From contig JAEZHF010000051.1 in the NCBI GenBank assembly GCA_023416745.1, positions 1 to 64,000 of the forward strand: DNA of 64,000 nucleotides, read 5' to 3'. Below, one piece after another: positions 55,580-63,371 of this stretch. Made by a program: the position numbers and the translations under genes. Each line of letters starts with the position of its first letter. Within the stretch, counting starts at the first letter, position 1. This stretch comes from Bacillota bacterium. Lineage in GTDB: Bacteria > Bacillota > Clostridia > Christensenellales > SZUA-584. The notes beneath the pieces were generated by a model that saw nothing but the letters and a program-made list of their open reading frames with translations, did not search any database and had not been told where the DNA came from.

Positions 55580-56173
55580 TTACGCGCCCATGCGCCGCAG
55601 CGCCAGCAATATAATATCCTCTGTGGTGTCGCCAAGGTTTTTCACAGAAGCCACAGCCTTAATTGCTTCAGCGCGGTTGTAGCCCAGCGACACCAGCGCA
55701 GCGATGGCTTCAGCCTCCACGCCCGCACCGCCCGGCATAGTCTCCGCAATGCCGCCGTCATCAATGATTTCGTGCGTCCGGATCTTCTCCGCGAGGTCAA
55801 TGATGATACGCTGTGCCGTCTTCTTGCCCACACCGGATATCTTTGAAAATGCCCGCTCGTCTGACGTAATGATGGCCGCCGCGAGGTCGCTCACCTTCAT
55901 GGCGGACAGTATCGCCAGCGCCACTTTGGGGCCAATGCCCGACACACCTGTCAGGCGCAGGAACATTTCCCGCTCCTCCGGCGTATTGAAGCCGTACAGC
56001 GTGTGCGCGTCTTCCCGTACCACCAGATGGCAGTGCAGCTTGGCGGCTTGTCCCGCGCGAATATGCAGCAGCGATTGCGCTGACGTATATACCCGGTAGC
56101 CCACACCGCCCGCTTCGATCACCGCGTGATCCTTGTCTGTGGACGCCACTTCGCCTTTTATGTAATCGTACAT
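55580..56173 (-). CDS. ruvA: RuvA, Holliday-junction DNA-binding subunit
   Basis: 197 residues. An N-terminal OB fold (MYDYIKGEVASTDKDHAVIE), two helix-hairpin-helix motifs (LTGVSGIGPKVALAIL near 73-88, ISGVGKKTAQRIIID near 110-124) and the C-terminal domain III that touches RuvB (AEAIKAVASV). GAGAGGG precedes the ATG. It follows ruvC by nine bases. Confidence 0.96.
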   Translation of the reverse strand: MYDYIKGEVASTDKDHAVIEAGGVGYRVYTSAQSLLHIRAGQAAKLHCHLVVREDAHTLYGFNTPEEREMFLRLTGVSGIGPKVALAILSAMKVSDLAAAIITSDERAFSKISGVGKKTAQRIIIDLAEKIRTHEIIDDGGIAETMPGGAGVEAEAIAALVSLGYNRAEAIKAVASVKNLGDTTEDIILLALRRMGA

Positions 56174-56182
56174 AAACCCTCT

Positions 56183-56677
56183 CTATCTGATACGGAAGTT
56201 TTCCGCAAAACGGCTGGAATGCGCGTGGCATATCGCGCAGGCCACCGCGTCCGCCGCGTCGTCAGGGCGTATCAGTTTGTTGAGCCCCAGCAGCAGCCGT
56301 ACCATCTCCTGTATCTGCTTCTTGTCCGCGTGACCGTAGCCCACGACCGCCTGCTTGATCTGCATGGGCGTGTATTCAAACAGAACTGCGCCGGTGCCGA
56401 ATGCCGCCGCCATCGCAGCGCCACGTGCCTGTGCCACTCCGATCACCGTGGTCACGTTCTTGCCCGCGAACAGCTCCTCAAACGCGATACAGTCCGGGTC
56501 GTGCTGGCGGATCAGCTTGCCCACGCTCTCGTGAATAATGGCTAACCGCCGAGGCAACGGCATTCCCGCCTCCGTCACGATTGTGCCGCAGTCCACCAGC
56601 GACGCCTTGCCGTTCTCATAGCTGATAACGCCGTATCCCATCAGCGCGAGTCCCGGGTCAATGCCCAGTATGATCAT
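56183..56677 (-). CDS. ruvC: RuvC, Holliday-junction resolvase
   Basis: 164 residues. It cuts four-way junctions. Acidic residues: Asp in ILGIDPGLALMGYG (residue 7), Glu in IAFEELFAGKNVTTV (about 66), and the Asp pair in RPDDAADAVACAICH near 138-152. The ATG at 56677 has GAGGT five bases upstream. An upstream in-frame GTG (56689) overlaps that SD and is rejected. Confidence 0.96.
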   Translation of the reverse strand: MIILGIDPGLALMGYGVISYENGKASLVDCGTIVTEAGMPLPRRLAIIHESVGKLIRQHDPDCIAFEELFAGKNVTTVIGVAQARGAAMAAAFGTGAVLFEYTPMQIKQAVVGYGHADKKQIQEMVRLLLGLNKLIRPDDAADAVACAICHAHSSRFAENFRIR

Positions 56678-56750
56678 TCGTAACCTCACTTATTATCACT
56701 GGTATAACTATAAAGGCAAGCCGCATGGATGTCAAACGGTTTGCCCCGGA

Positions 56751-57662
56751 TCACGCGCCGCCGCAGATATCGACGACGACCACCTCAGGCGGATTGAACA
56801 TGCGCGGAACCAAACCGTTGAAAGACAGGCCGCGGCTGACGATCAGCGTCTTGCCGCCAAAGTCGTACCGCCCTCCGGCGTACTTCGGGAACCATCCCTG
56901 GTCCGGCGCGAACAGACCATTGATCAGCAACGGCACGCGTATCTGGCCGCCGTGTGTGTGGCCGGACAGTATCATGTCGAAGCTGTATTGCCGATACAAA
57001 TCGATCAGTTCAGGACGGTGCGCCAGCAGCACATTGAACACGCCATTATCCATGTCAGCAAAGCGCTGTCGGAACAGCTCTTCCATATCGCCCATCGCCA
57101 GATATTCCGCTTCCTCGGTATAGTCGAACATATTAGGATCGTCCACACCGCTAATGGAGAGACGCACGCCTTTCACGATGATGTCCTCGCTTTCGTTGTC
57201 CAGCACCATAACGCCATAGCTTTCCATCATACTCTTGATACCGTCGTAACTGTCCGACCAGTATTCATGGTTGCCGGACACATAATATGCCGGTGCGATG
57301 TCTCTGATGCCCGCCAGCAGCAGGTGTGTCCCGTCGTCCGGCTCATCGTCGTCCGCTATGTCTCCCACCAACGCAATGATATCCGGCTGCTGTGCTTTTA
57401 TCATATCTATCAGCGGCTTCTGGCTCTCGCCATATATATGGCTGTGCAGGTCGGTAACGGCCACGATGCGCACGCTTTGGCCTTCGGGTATCTTGTCAGT
57501 CACCACCTCGTATGTCCGCAGCGTCAGCCCGATGTAAAACGCCCATACGGTAAGAGCCGCCAGTACAGCAGCCATGGCGGCGCGCCGCAACAGACGGCGG
57601 GTTTTTGTTGGTTTATCACGACCGATTGGCTTCATTGACTGATTCCGTAAAACTGTAGTCAT
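56751..57662 (-). CDS. membrane-anchored metallophosphoesterase (YkuE-like)
   Basis: 303 residues. A basic N-terminus, one membrane segment (about 27-50), then a calcineurin-like domain with all five blocks: VTDLHSHIYG near 70, GDIADDDEPD near 99, SGNHEYWSD near 130, AHRPELI near 211 and SGHTHGGQI near 229. It fits the YkuE or YaeI family of two-metal phosphoesterases, some of which act on lipid-linked phosphates. The substrate here is unknown. The start is uncertain: ATG at 57662 or 57635, both with weak SDs. It lies 73 bases upstream of ruvC on the same strand. Confidence 0.85.
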   Translation of the reverse strand: MTTVLRNQSMKPIGRDKPTKTRRLLRRAAMAAVLAALTVWAFYIGLTLRTYEVVTDKIPEGQSVRIVAVTDLHSHIYGESQKPLIDMIKAQQPDIIALVGDIADDDEPDDGTHLLLAGIRDIAPAYYVSGNHEYWSDSYDGIKSMMESYGVMVLDNESEDIIVKGVRLSISGVDDPNMFDYTEEAEYLAMGDMEELFRQRFADMDNGVFNVLLAHRPELIDLYRQYSFDMILSGHTHGGQIRVPLLINGLFAPDQGWFPKYAGGRYDFGGKTLIVSRGLSFNGLVPRMFNPPEVVVVDICGGA

Positions 57663-57755
57663 TATTTCTTGTATATTTTATTAGTTTTATTATTATACCA
57701 TGATTTGGCGGGAAAAACCAGCACATATTTTCGCGTATCGATTAGGTGCTCAAAG

Positions 57756-57789
57756 AAAAAAGCCTCCGCATGTTGTCCCATGCAAAGGC
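57756..57789 (-). terminator. terminator of infC-rpmI-rplT
   Basis: Minus strand: GCCTTTGCATG (57789-57779), six-base loop, CATGCGGAGGC (57772-57762, two G-U pairs), then six Ts (57761-57756). It lies 25 bases after the rplT stop. Confidence 0.85.
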
Positions 57790-57814
57790 GTCTTATCTGC
57801 TTTGTAAGGTCATG

Positions 57815-58174
57815 TTACGCATTCAAGCGCTGCTTCGCCACGTCAACCATGCCGGCAAACGCCTTCTTGTCGTTCACAGCCATGTCCGCGAGTATCTTTC
57901 TGTTGACGGATACACCAGCCTTTTTCAGACCGTCCATCATGCGGGAATAACTCATGCCATTGTTTCTGGCTTCCGCGTTGATACGTGTGATCCACAAGCT
58001 GCGGAAGTCGCGCTTTTTGAGCTTGCGGCCGATGTATGCGTAACGCAACGAGCGCATCACAGCCGGATTGGCCGCTCTGAACTGCCGGGATTTCGCGCCA
58101 AAATAGCCTCTCGCGAGCTTTAAAATCTTCTTATGCTTCTTGCGGGCATTGATTGCCCCTTTTACTCTTGCCAT
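57815..58174 (-). CDS. rplT: ribosomal protein L20
   Basis: 119 residues, standard. It binds 23S rRNA early in 50S assembly and in Firmicutes also represses its own operon through the leader [23 protein letters not shown] near 23-42 and [20 protein letters not shown] near 57-76 are invariant-type blocks. CAGGAGG precedes the ATG. Confidence 0.97.
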   Translation of the reverse strand: MARVKGAINARKKHKKILKLARGYFGAKSRQFRAANPAVMRSLRYAYIGRKLKKRDFRSLWITRINAEARNNGMSYSRMMDGLKKAGVSVNRKILADMAVNDKKAFAGMVDVAKQRLNA

Positions 58175-58195
58175 TGTCTGATCCTCCTGTCGGCT

Positions 58196-58393
58196 CTATT
58201 TATAAGGAATAAGCAGTTTGATGTTCTTTGCTTCCACATCAGCAATGAAGGTACCCTTGCGCAGGTTCCGCTTACGCTTTGTGGACTTCTTGTTCAGTAT
58301 GTGTCTCTTATAGGCTTTTGCCCGCTTGACCTTGCCGCTTTTCGTGAGCGAAAACCTTTTGGCAGCGCCCCTGTGCGTTTTAATTTTTGGCAT
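58196..58393 (-). CDS. rpmI: ribosomal protein L35
   Basis: 65 residues. [14 protein letters not shown] at the N-terminus and [20 protein letters not shown] near 31-50 identify L35, a basic 50S protein. GGAGG precedes the ATG. It is the middle gene of the infC operon. Confidence 0.97.
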   Translation of the reverse strand: MPKIKTHRGAAKRFSLTKSGKVKRAKAYKRHILNKKSTKRKRNLRKGTFIADVEAKNIKLLIPYK

Positions 58394-58410
58394 TGCATTT
58401 GTCCTCCTTG

Positions 58411-58923
58411 TTAGTTCTTTGGTGCTAATATCATGAACATACTCCGGCCTTCAAGTTTGGCGCTCTTTTCCATCGTGGCATCATCCTGCACCATATTGAA
58501 AAACAGTTCCATCACTTGCCTTCCCTGATCGGTATGTGTCATCTGCCGTCCCCTGAACCGAAGCGACACCTTCACCTTGTCGCCTTCTTTTAAAAACTTA
58601 CTGACGTTTTTCGCCTTCACCTCAAGATCGTGCGTATCGATTGTAGCAGACAGCCGCATTTCCTTGAGTACGATGATATTCTGGTTCTTTTTGGCTTCCT
58701 TTTGCTTTTTAGCTTGTTCAAAGCGGAATTTCCCGTAATCCATGATTTTGCATACGGGCGGCTGTGCGCTGGGCGAAATCTTAACAAGATCCATTCCCTT
58801 CTCTTCTGCAATAACCATCGCCTCACGCGCAGACATGATGCCGAGCTGAGCGCCATCTTCTCCAACCAGACGGATACTTTTGTCCCTTATCTGCTCGTTG
58901 ATCTGTTGTTCGGTCGCGATAAT
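58411..58923 (-). CDS. infC: translation initiation factor IF-3, ATT start
   Basis: 170 residues. IF-3 keeps 30S subunits free and rejects non-canonical start codons. The N-domain has [18 protein letters not shown], the linker [16 protein letters not shown] near 55-70, and the C-domain [17 protein letters not shown] near 119-135. The only SD (GGAGGTG) lies inside the first codons of the ATG frame at 58935, so that ATG cannot be the start. ATT at 58923 is five bases after GGAGG. An AUU start is known for infC in other bacteria and lets IF-3 repress itself. Confidence 0.9.
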   Translation of the reverse strand: MIATEQQINEQIRDKSIRLVGEDGAQLGIMSAREAMVIAEEKGMDLVKISPSAQPPVCKIMDYGKFRFEQAKKQKEAKKNQNIIVLKEMRLSATIDTHDLEVKAKNVSKFLKEGDKVKVSLRFRGRQMTHTDQGRQVMELFFNMVQDDATMEKSAKLEGRSMFMILAPKN

Positions 58924-58985
58924 AAACACCTCCATAATCTTTGCATACACAGCGCTTATTTGGAAACGCCTGCATTCAGGCAAAT

Positions 58986-59070
58986 AAAAAACGGGCCAAA
59001 TACCCGTTAGTCACCTTAGATAAGACGCTTACCACGCCTAACATAACACGTTGGCTGGTGAGAAACGGGT
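58986..59070 (-). promoter_or_regulatory. L20-type leader attenuator of infC operon
   Basis: Minus-strand RNA: AACGGG (59008-59003), seven-base loop, CCCGTT (58995-58990), then a T-run (58990-58986) make a terminator. An upstream ACCCGTT (59070-59064) can pair with AACGGGT (59008-59002), sharing the terminator's first arm, so antiterminator and terminator exclude each other. The position and operon match the Firmicutes L20 leader. Confidence 0.75.
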
Positions 59071-59092
59071 GTTTCCACTTTCAAGCAGATGC

Positions 59093-59121
59093 ATAATAAC
59101 ACATTAAAAATTGTTTGTCAA
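59093..59121 (-). promoter_or_regulatory. infC operon promoter
   Basis: Minus strand: -35 TTGACA (59116-59121), 17-bp spacer, -10 TATTAT (59093-59098), predicted start about 59086. It is the strongest promoter in the window and overlaps the last codons of the upstream flavoprotein gene. Confidence 0.85.
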
Positions 59122-60329
59122 CAGCTTGATCCCGCTAAGAAACCCGTAGAAAATGCGATTTGCAGGTTGTATCCACCTGTCAGCGCATCTACGTCGATCA
59201 CCTCTCCGGCAAAGTACAGCCGCGGACACAGGCGGCTCTGCATAGTTGACGGATCAATCTGCTTAACGGATACGCCGCCGCGTGTGATAACGGCCTCATC
59301 TATGGGACGTTTGCTCTTGATATCGAACCGAAGCGCCTTTAATATGCTGACCAACCGCGTGCGCTGTTCTTTTGTCAGACTGTTCACCTTGAGTTCAGGG
59401 TCTGTGCCGCATGCCAAGCAGAAATACGGCACTAGGCTGGTGGGCAGCAGCCCGCCCAGCATGTTCGCGAAATTCTTGTTGGGCGCATCGCTGATGTCTC
59501 GCACCACGCGTTTGTCCAGCGTCTTCTCGTCCAGCGCCGGTTTTAAATCTATGACAACACTGTACGCGCCTTCGTCCTTAACATAGGCGCTGGCTGACAA
59601 CACCAGCGGCCCCGAGATGCCGGTGTGCGTGAAGAGCATTTCACCCTGTTGTTGGTACAGTTTTCGTTTACCCTCACACAGCGTGAGTGAAACGTTTTTG
59701 AGCGTCAATCCCGCGAGCTCTCTCACATCCTCCTCGATGTCCAGCCCGACCAGCGATGCCGATGCGGGCGATATGCTGTGCCCTGCATCCTTTGCGAACG
59801 CGTAACCGTCCCCAGTAGAGCCGGTGGATGGGTACGATAACCCTCCCGTCGCCAGTATCACGCTGTCGAACCGCGTCTGTTTGCCGTCCACACGCACCCC
59901 TGCGGCATGGCCATCCTCCAGCAGCAGACTTTGCACGGCGGCGTTCAACACCACCTTCACGCCCGCGCTCTCCACAGCCCGCACCAGCGCTTTTGTGACA
60001 TCGCTCGACTTGTCGGATTCCGGGAACACCCGCCCGCCGCGCTCCGTTTTGGTGATGAGGCCGAAGCGGCCCAGCAGCTCAAGCAGTGCCTTGTTATCAA
60101 GCGTATAAAAGGCGCTATACAAAAAGGCGCCGTTGGTCACGACGCTCTCAAAAAAATCCTCTATCGGCGCGGCGTTGGTGATATTGCAGCGCCCTTTTCC
60201 CGTCAGATACAGCTTCTTTCCCAACTTGGCATTTTTCTCAAACAGTGTAACACTGTGGCCCTTAGATGCCGCTGCGTACGCTGCCATCATGCCGGCAGGT
60301 CCGCCGCCCACCACGCAGATTTCACTCAT
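59118..60329 (-). CDS. HI0933/BaiN-family flavoprotein
   Basis: 403 residues. An FAD-binding Rossmann motif opens the protein (CVVGGGPAGMMAAYAAASKG, residues 5-24), with KLYLTGKGRCNITN near 40-53, VILATGGLSYPSTGSTGDGY near 155-174 and the C-terminal LYFAGEVIDVDALTGGYNLQ. This family is widespread. One member, BaiN, was reported in bile-acid reduction, but general function is unknown. It overlaps the rpiR gene by four bases. Its end carries the infC promoter. Confidence 0.88.
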   Translation of the reverse strand: MSEICVVGGGPAGMMAAYAAASKGHSVTLFEKNAKLGKKLYLTGKGRCNITNAAPIEDFFESVVTNGAFLYSAFYTLDNKALLELLGRFGLITKTERGGRVFPESDKSSDVTKALVRAVESAGVKVVLNAAVQSLLLEDGHAAGVRVDGKQTRFDSVILATGGLSYPSTGSTGDGYAFAKDAGHSISPASASLVGLDIEEDVRELAGLTLKNVSLTLCEGKRKLYQQQGEMLFTHTGISGPLVLSASAYVKDEGAYSVVIDLKPALDEKTLDKRVVRDISDAPNKNFANMLGGLLPTSLVPYFCLACGTDPELKVNSLTKEQRTRLVSILKALRFDIKSKRPIDEAVITRGGVSVKQIDPSTMQSRLCPRLYFAGEVIDVDALTGGYNLQIAFSTGFLAGSSC

Positions 60330-61195
60330 TTATGATCATCCTTACCTGTATAAACATCGTGCTTGCGCCACAGGTCCTCCAGCATCTCGAAGTTCTGGCG
60401 CAGCCCATCCTTCTTGCGCATACCCACCAGCAGCACCAGCGTGTTGATAACGCTCAAGGGCACCACCAGCGAATCAACGAACAGGTTCATGTCCGAGTTG
60501 ACAAACAAGCAGTCGTCCGCCATTGTGGCCAGCGGCGACATTTCGTTGTCCGTGATCGCGATCACCTTCGCTCCGTTTTGCTTGGCGAAGTTCGCACCGT
60601 CCACCGTGCGCGACGAATAGCGCGGGAAGCTGATTGAGATGACGAGGTCTCCCTTGGTGGCGTGCATCAGCTGGCCGAATATGTCCCCGCCGATGCTGGA
60701 CGTCACCAAACTGGTGTTACTGACGATATAGTTCAGGTAATACCAGAAGAACTGCGCCAGCGGCGCGCTGGAACGCAGTCCCATAATGTACACGTGGTTG
60801 GCGGACAATATGCTGTCGGCCACCTTCTGCACCATCGTATAGTCCAGCACCTCGCGGATGTGCCGCAGGCTGGTGATGTCGTTTCTGAGCGACCATTTGA
60901 CCAGCTCTTCCTCGGTCATGTCGCTTCCGAGACCCATGCGCTGCACGTTGGTCAGCCGTGTGCGGATCAGCTCCTGCAGCTTCTTTTGCAGCTCCGGATA
61001 GCCATCGAACCCGAGTGCGCACGCGAACCGCACGACGGTGGATTCGCTGACGCCGACGGTATCACCCAACCTCGATGCAGTGATAAAGGCGGCGGTATCG
61101 TAATGGTCGATGATATAGGCAGCAATGGCGCGATGGCCTTTGCTCATCGTGTTCTGCCGCTCTCTGATGACCTTGATGATATCGTTTCCTTGCAT
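60326..61195 (-). CDS. RpiR/MurR-family transcription regulator
   Basis: 289 residues. An N-terminal helix-turn-helix (about 35-60, SRLGDTVGVSESTVVRFACA) and a C-terminal SIS sugar-phosphate domain (about 125-250, NHVYIMGLRSSAPLAQFFWY and SFPRYSSRTVDGANFA). Such regulators respond to sugar phosphates such as N-acetylmuramic acid 6-phosphate. Target genes are not evident here. The ATG at 61195 has GGGGGATT upstream. A frame from 61222 lies before that SD. Coupled with the flavoprotein gene. Confidence 0.9.
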   Translation of the reverse strand: MQGNDIIKVIRERQNTMSKGHRAIAAYIIDHYDTAAFITASRLGDTVGVSESTVVRFACALGFDGYPELQKKLQELIRTRLTNVQRMGLGSDMTEEELVKWSLRNDITSLRHIREVLDYTMVQKVADSILSANHVYIMGLRSSAPLAQFFWYYLNYIVSNTSLVTSSIGGDIFGQLMHATKGDLVISISFPRYSSRTVDGANFAKQNGAKVIAITDNEMSPLATMADDCLFVNSDMNLFVDSLVVPLSVINTLVLLVGMRKKDGLRQNFEMLEDLWRKHDVYTGKDDHK

Positions 61196-61227
61196 TTTTA
61201 ATCCCCCAATATGCAATAACACGATTT

Positions 61228-61256
61228 ATTGTATCATCATATCGTCATAAATGCAA
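61228..61256 (-). promoter_or_regulatory. promoter of the rpiR-flavoprotein unit
   Basis: Minus strand: -35 TTGCAT (61251-61256), 17-bp spacer, -10 TACAAT (61228-61233). It overlaps the surE stop. CAATAA next to the -10 and TTATTG (61217-61212) form a 6-bp inverted repeat that leaves the SD free. Confidence 0.55.
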
Positions 61257-62018
61257 TTTTATTTTGTCAATCCTGCATACAAGCGCGTTTAATCTGTCTT
61301 TATCAGTCAGGTTGTACCGGATGGGAACGACGGAAGCGTATCCGCGCCTCATCAGACTGACATCAGTATCCTCTACGGTGTTATCTTCTTGCAGCGTTCC
61401 GGCCATCCATATGTATTGATGGCCGCGCGGGTCGCTGCGCACATCCATTTTGTCGTTGTATACCGTCTTGCCCTGGCTCGCCGCACGTATGCCTTTGATC
61501 TCCTCCAGCGGTAGGTCAGGTACGTTCAGGTTGTGTAGCACGCCCTCCTCTTCGAAGGGAATGCCGCTGTCGATCACGCGCGCAGCCACTTCAGCCGCAG
61601 CATCCAAATTCTTTGGATAGTAGGATCCGATGGATACAGCCAGTGCATGGCAGCCCATGATCACTGCGTCCAGCGCAGCAGCCACCGTGCCTGAGTAAAT
61701 GATATCCGAACCCATGTTATGGCCGTGGTTGATGCCGGACACCACCAGATCGACGTTGCCTTCCATCACATGTTTGATGCCGACCTTCGTACAGTCCACA
61801 GGCAGCCCGTCCACCACGAAGCAGCGTATACCCTCAAGACCCGCCGGTTCCGTTTTGATCACGCGCAGCGGCCTGTAAAGTGTGATGGAATGAGAGGTCG
61901 CACTCTTTTCGGAATCGGGCGCCACCACCGTCACATCGTGCTCCCGTGCAAGACGGGACGCCAGCACGCGTATCCCCTTCGCATGTATACCATCGTCATT
62001 CACTATTAATATACGCAT
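61245..62018 (-). CDS. surE: SurE, 5'/3'-nucleotidase
   Basis: 257 residues. A metal-dependent phosphatase acting on nucleoside monophosphates (and short polyphosphate in some species). ILIVNDDGIHAKGI opens the protein (metal-binding aspartates at 8 and 9), with SATSHSITLYRPLR near 40-53 and VSGINHGHNMGSDIIYSGTV near 91-110. AGGAGG lies five bases before the ATG and is fully inside one arm of a 10-bp inverted repeat. Its own promoter overlaps the other arm. Confidence 0.95.
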   Translation of the reverse strand: MRILIVNDDGIHAKGIRVLASRLAREHDVTVVAPDSEKSATSHSITLYRPLRVIKTEPAGLEGIRCFVVDGLPVDCTKVGIKHVMEGNVDLVVSGINHGHNMGSDIIYSGTVAAALDAVIMGCHALAVSIGSYYPKNLDAAAEVAARVIDSGIPFEEEGVLHNLNVPDLPLEEIKGIRAASQGKTVYNDKMDVRSDPRGHQYIWMAGTLQEDNTVEDTDVSLMRRGYASVVPIRYNLTDKDRLNALVCRIDKIKLHL

Positions 62019-62023
62019 ATTGT

Positions 62024-62054
62024 CCTCCTGTACCGTTTGTTATTGTACAGGAGG
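62024..62054 (-). promoter_or_regulatory. inverted repeat hiding surE SD in read-through RNA
   Basis: Minus strand: CCTCCTGTAC (62054-62045) and GTACAGGAGG (62033-62024), a perfect 10-bp repeat with an 11-base loop. The second arm holds the complete SD AGGAGG. The first arm spans the promoter spacer and half of the -10. RNA from the surE promoter starts at about 62035, so it lacks the first arm. RNA from the upstream PBP5-like gene would carry both. Confidence 0.65.
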
Positions 62055-62071
62055 CTTCCCTCGCCTGTCAA
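62042..62071 (-). promoter_or_regulatory. surE promoter
   Basis: Minus strand: -35 TTGACA (62066-62071), 18-bp spacer, -10 TACAAT (62042-62047). The predicted start near 62035 gives a leader of about 17 bases. Confidence 0.75.
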
Positions 62072-62078
62072 CGTCGCG

Positions 62079-63218
62079 TCATGAGAACAGCCACCACTTG
62101 AGTATCCGCTCCAGCGCGTTGGAGAAGTCCAGTACGTCTACGTTATCCTTGGCTACCGCGTCCACGCGGCCGATCTCCTCGCCATCCAGCATGATTCGCA
62201 GGTACCCCAGTTTCTGCCCCTCCTCAATGGGGGCACTCACGTTTTCCAGCAGCACTAATTCCTTTTCCAGTGTGCCCTCCTTGCCCTTCTCGATCAGCGC
62301 CGAGAAATCGTCCGCAGCGTAAACATTGATGAACGGAGCGGAACCGCCCGCCACCGCCAGATTCTTCGCCAGCTGCTGCCCTTCCCGCACGATATTCTTG
62401 GCTGTGAAGCCCGCAAAGGCAAAATCAAACGCGGCTTTGGCGTCGTCAAAGCGAGTGCTGGAGTTTGCGGAGCCCAGTGACACAAATATGAACCGGCCAC
62501 CGCTGCGCTTGACGGATGCTGCCAGACAGTATCCGGCCGTGGGCGTGGAGCCGGTTGCGAAACCATCCGTGCCCTCATAGAAGCGCACGAGCCGGTTCTG
62601 GTTCACCATTTCTGTTTCGCGTCCGTCCGGATGGACGTAATTCTCCATGTAGATGCCGCTCCAAGTATAAAGCAGGTCGTACTTGGCCAGCTCCTGACAG
62701 ACCGATGCCACATCGCGCGCGGTCATCGTCTTGTCCGAGCCCAGACCTGTCGCGTTGGTGAATCGGCCCTTGAGTCCCAGCACTTCCGCCTTCTTGTTCA
62801 TCATGTCCACAAAGGCATCCTCGCTGCCCGCCACCTTTTCCGCCAGCGCTACTGTAGCGTCGTTGGCGCTGCACACCACCATGGCTTTGAGCAGGCTCTC
62901 AACGGGATGCGACGTGTTGACGTCCAAAAACACCTGTGTACCGCCCATCGATGCGGCATGATCGCTGACTGTCACCGGCTCCGTCATCGATATGCGCCCC
63001 GTCTTCACCGCGTCGAATATCAACAGCATCGACATCGTTTTGACAACACCCGCGCACTCCATCGGCTCGTCCGCATTCTTTTCGGACAGCACGTTTCCCG
63101 AGCCCGCGTCCACCAGTATCCATGCTTTCGCCTGGCACTCAAGGCCTTCCGCATTTACGGCCATCAGCGGTGCACACAGCGTGATGACGACCAGCATCAC
63201 GATCAATATCTTTTTCAT
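62079..63218 (-). CDS. PBP5-like D,D-carboxypeptidase homologue lacking catalytic residues
   Basis: 379 residues, the length of DacF and PBP5 proteins. Signal peptide 1-24, a peptidase S11-type domain to about 280 and a C-terminal PBP5_C-like domain with a possible amphipathic end (ERILKWWLFS). The usual SxTK motif reads CAGVVKTMS (about 57-65): the catalytic serine is glycine. The KTG motif reads DGFATGSTPTAGYC near 216-229: lysine is alanine. The SxN motif (VCSANDATVAL) is kept. It therefore probably cannot acylate substrate and may bind peptidoglycan or regulate a partner. Start: ATG with AAGAGGTAGGG upstream. Confidence 0.88.
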   Translation of the reverse strand: MKKILIVMLVVITLCAPLMAVNAEGLECQAKAWILVDAGSGNVLSEKNADEPMECAGVVKTMSMLLIFDAVKTGRISMTEPVTVSDHAASMGGTQVFLDVNTSHPVESLLKAMVVCSANDATVALAEKVAGSEDAFVDMMNKKAEVLGLKGRFTNATGLGSDKTMTARDVASVCQELAKYDLLYTWSGIYMENYVHPDGRETEMVNQNRLVRFYEGTDGFATGSTPTAGYCLAASVKRSGGRFIFVSLGSANSSTRFDDAKAAFDFAFAGFTAKNIVREGQQLAKNLAVAGGSAPFINVYAADDFSALIEKGKEGTLEKELVLLENVSAPIEEGQKLGYLRIMLDGEEIGRVDAVAKDNVDVLDFSNALERILKWWLFS

Positions 63219-63336
63219 ATTCCCTACCTCTTAATAATGCTTTTTTGTTAGTTTCTCCCGAAGAAATGAGACTATTCTGATTGGGGAACTTCTTCTGAAT
63301 GCCGCCAGTTTTTACAAACTGTTCATCGGCAATATG

Positions 63337-63365
63337 TTGAATACTGGATATTGACTGTATATAAT
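63337..63365 (+). promoter_or_regulatory. promoter placing transcription start at the ATG
   Basis: -35 TTGAAT (63337-63342), 17-bp spacer, -10 TATAAT (63360-63365). By standard spacing the start is 63372, which is the A of the following ATG. There is no SD, suggesting a leaderless mRNA. Confidence 0.6.
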
Positions 63366-63371
63366 GATAGC

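Noticed and set aside
58924..58983. infC starts at 58983 or 58935
   Set aside because: The only SD lies within codons of that extension, so the start must be downstream. The ATT at 58923 fits.
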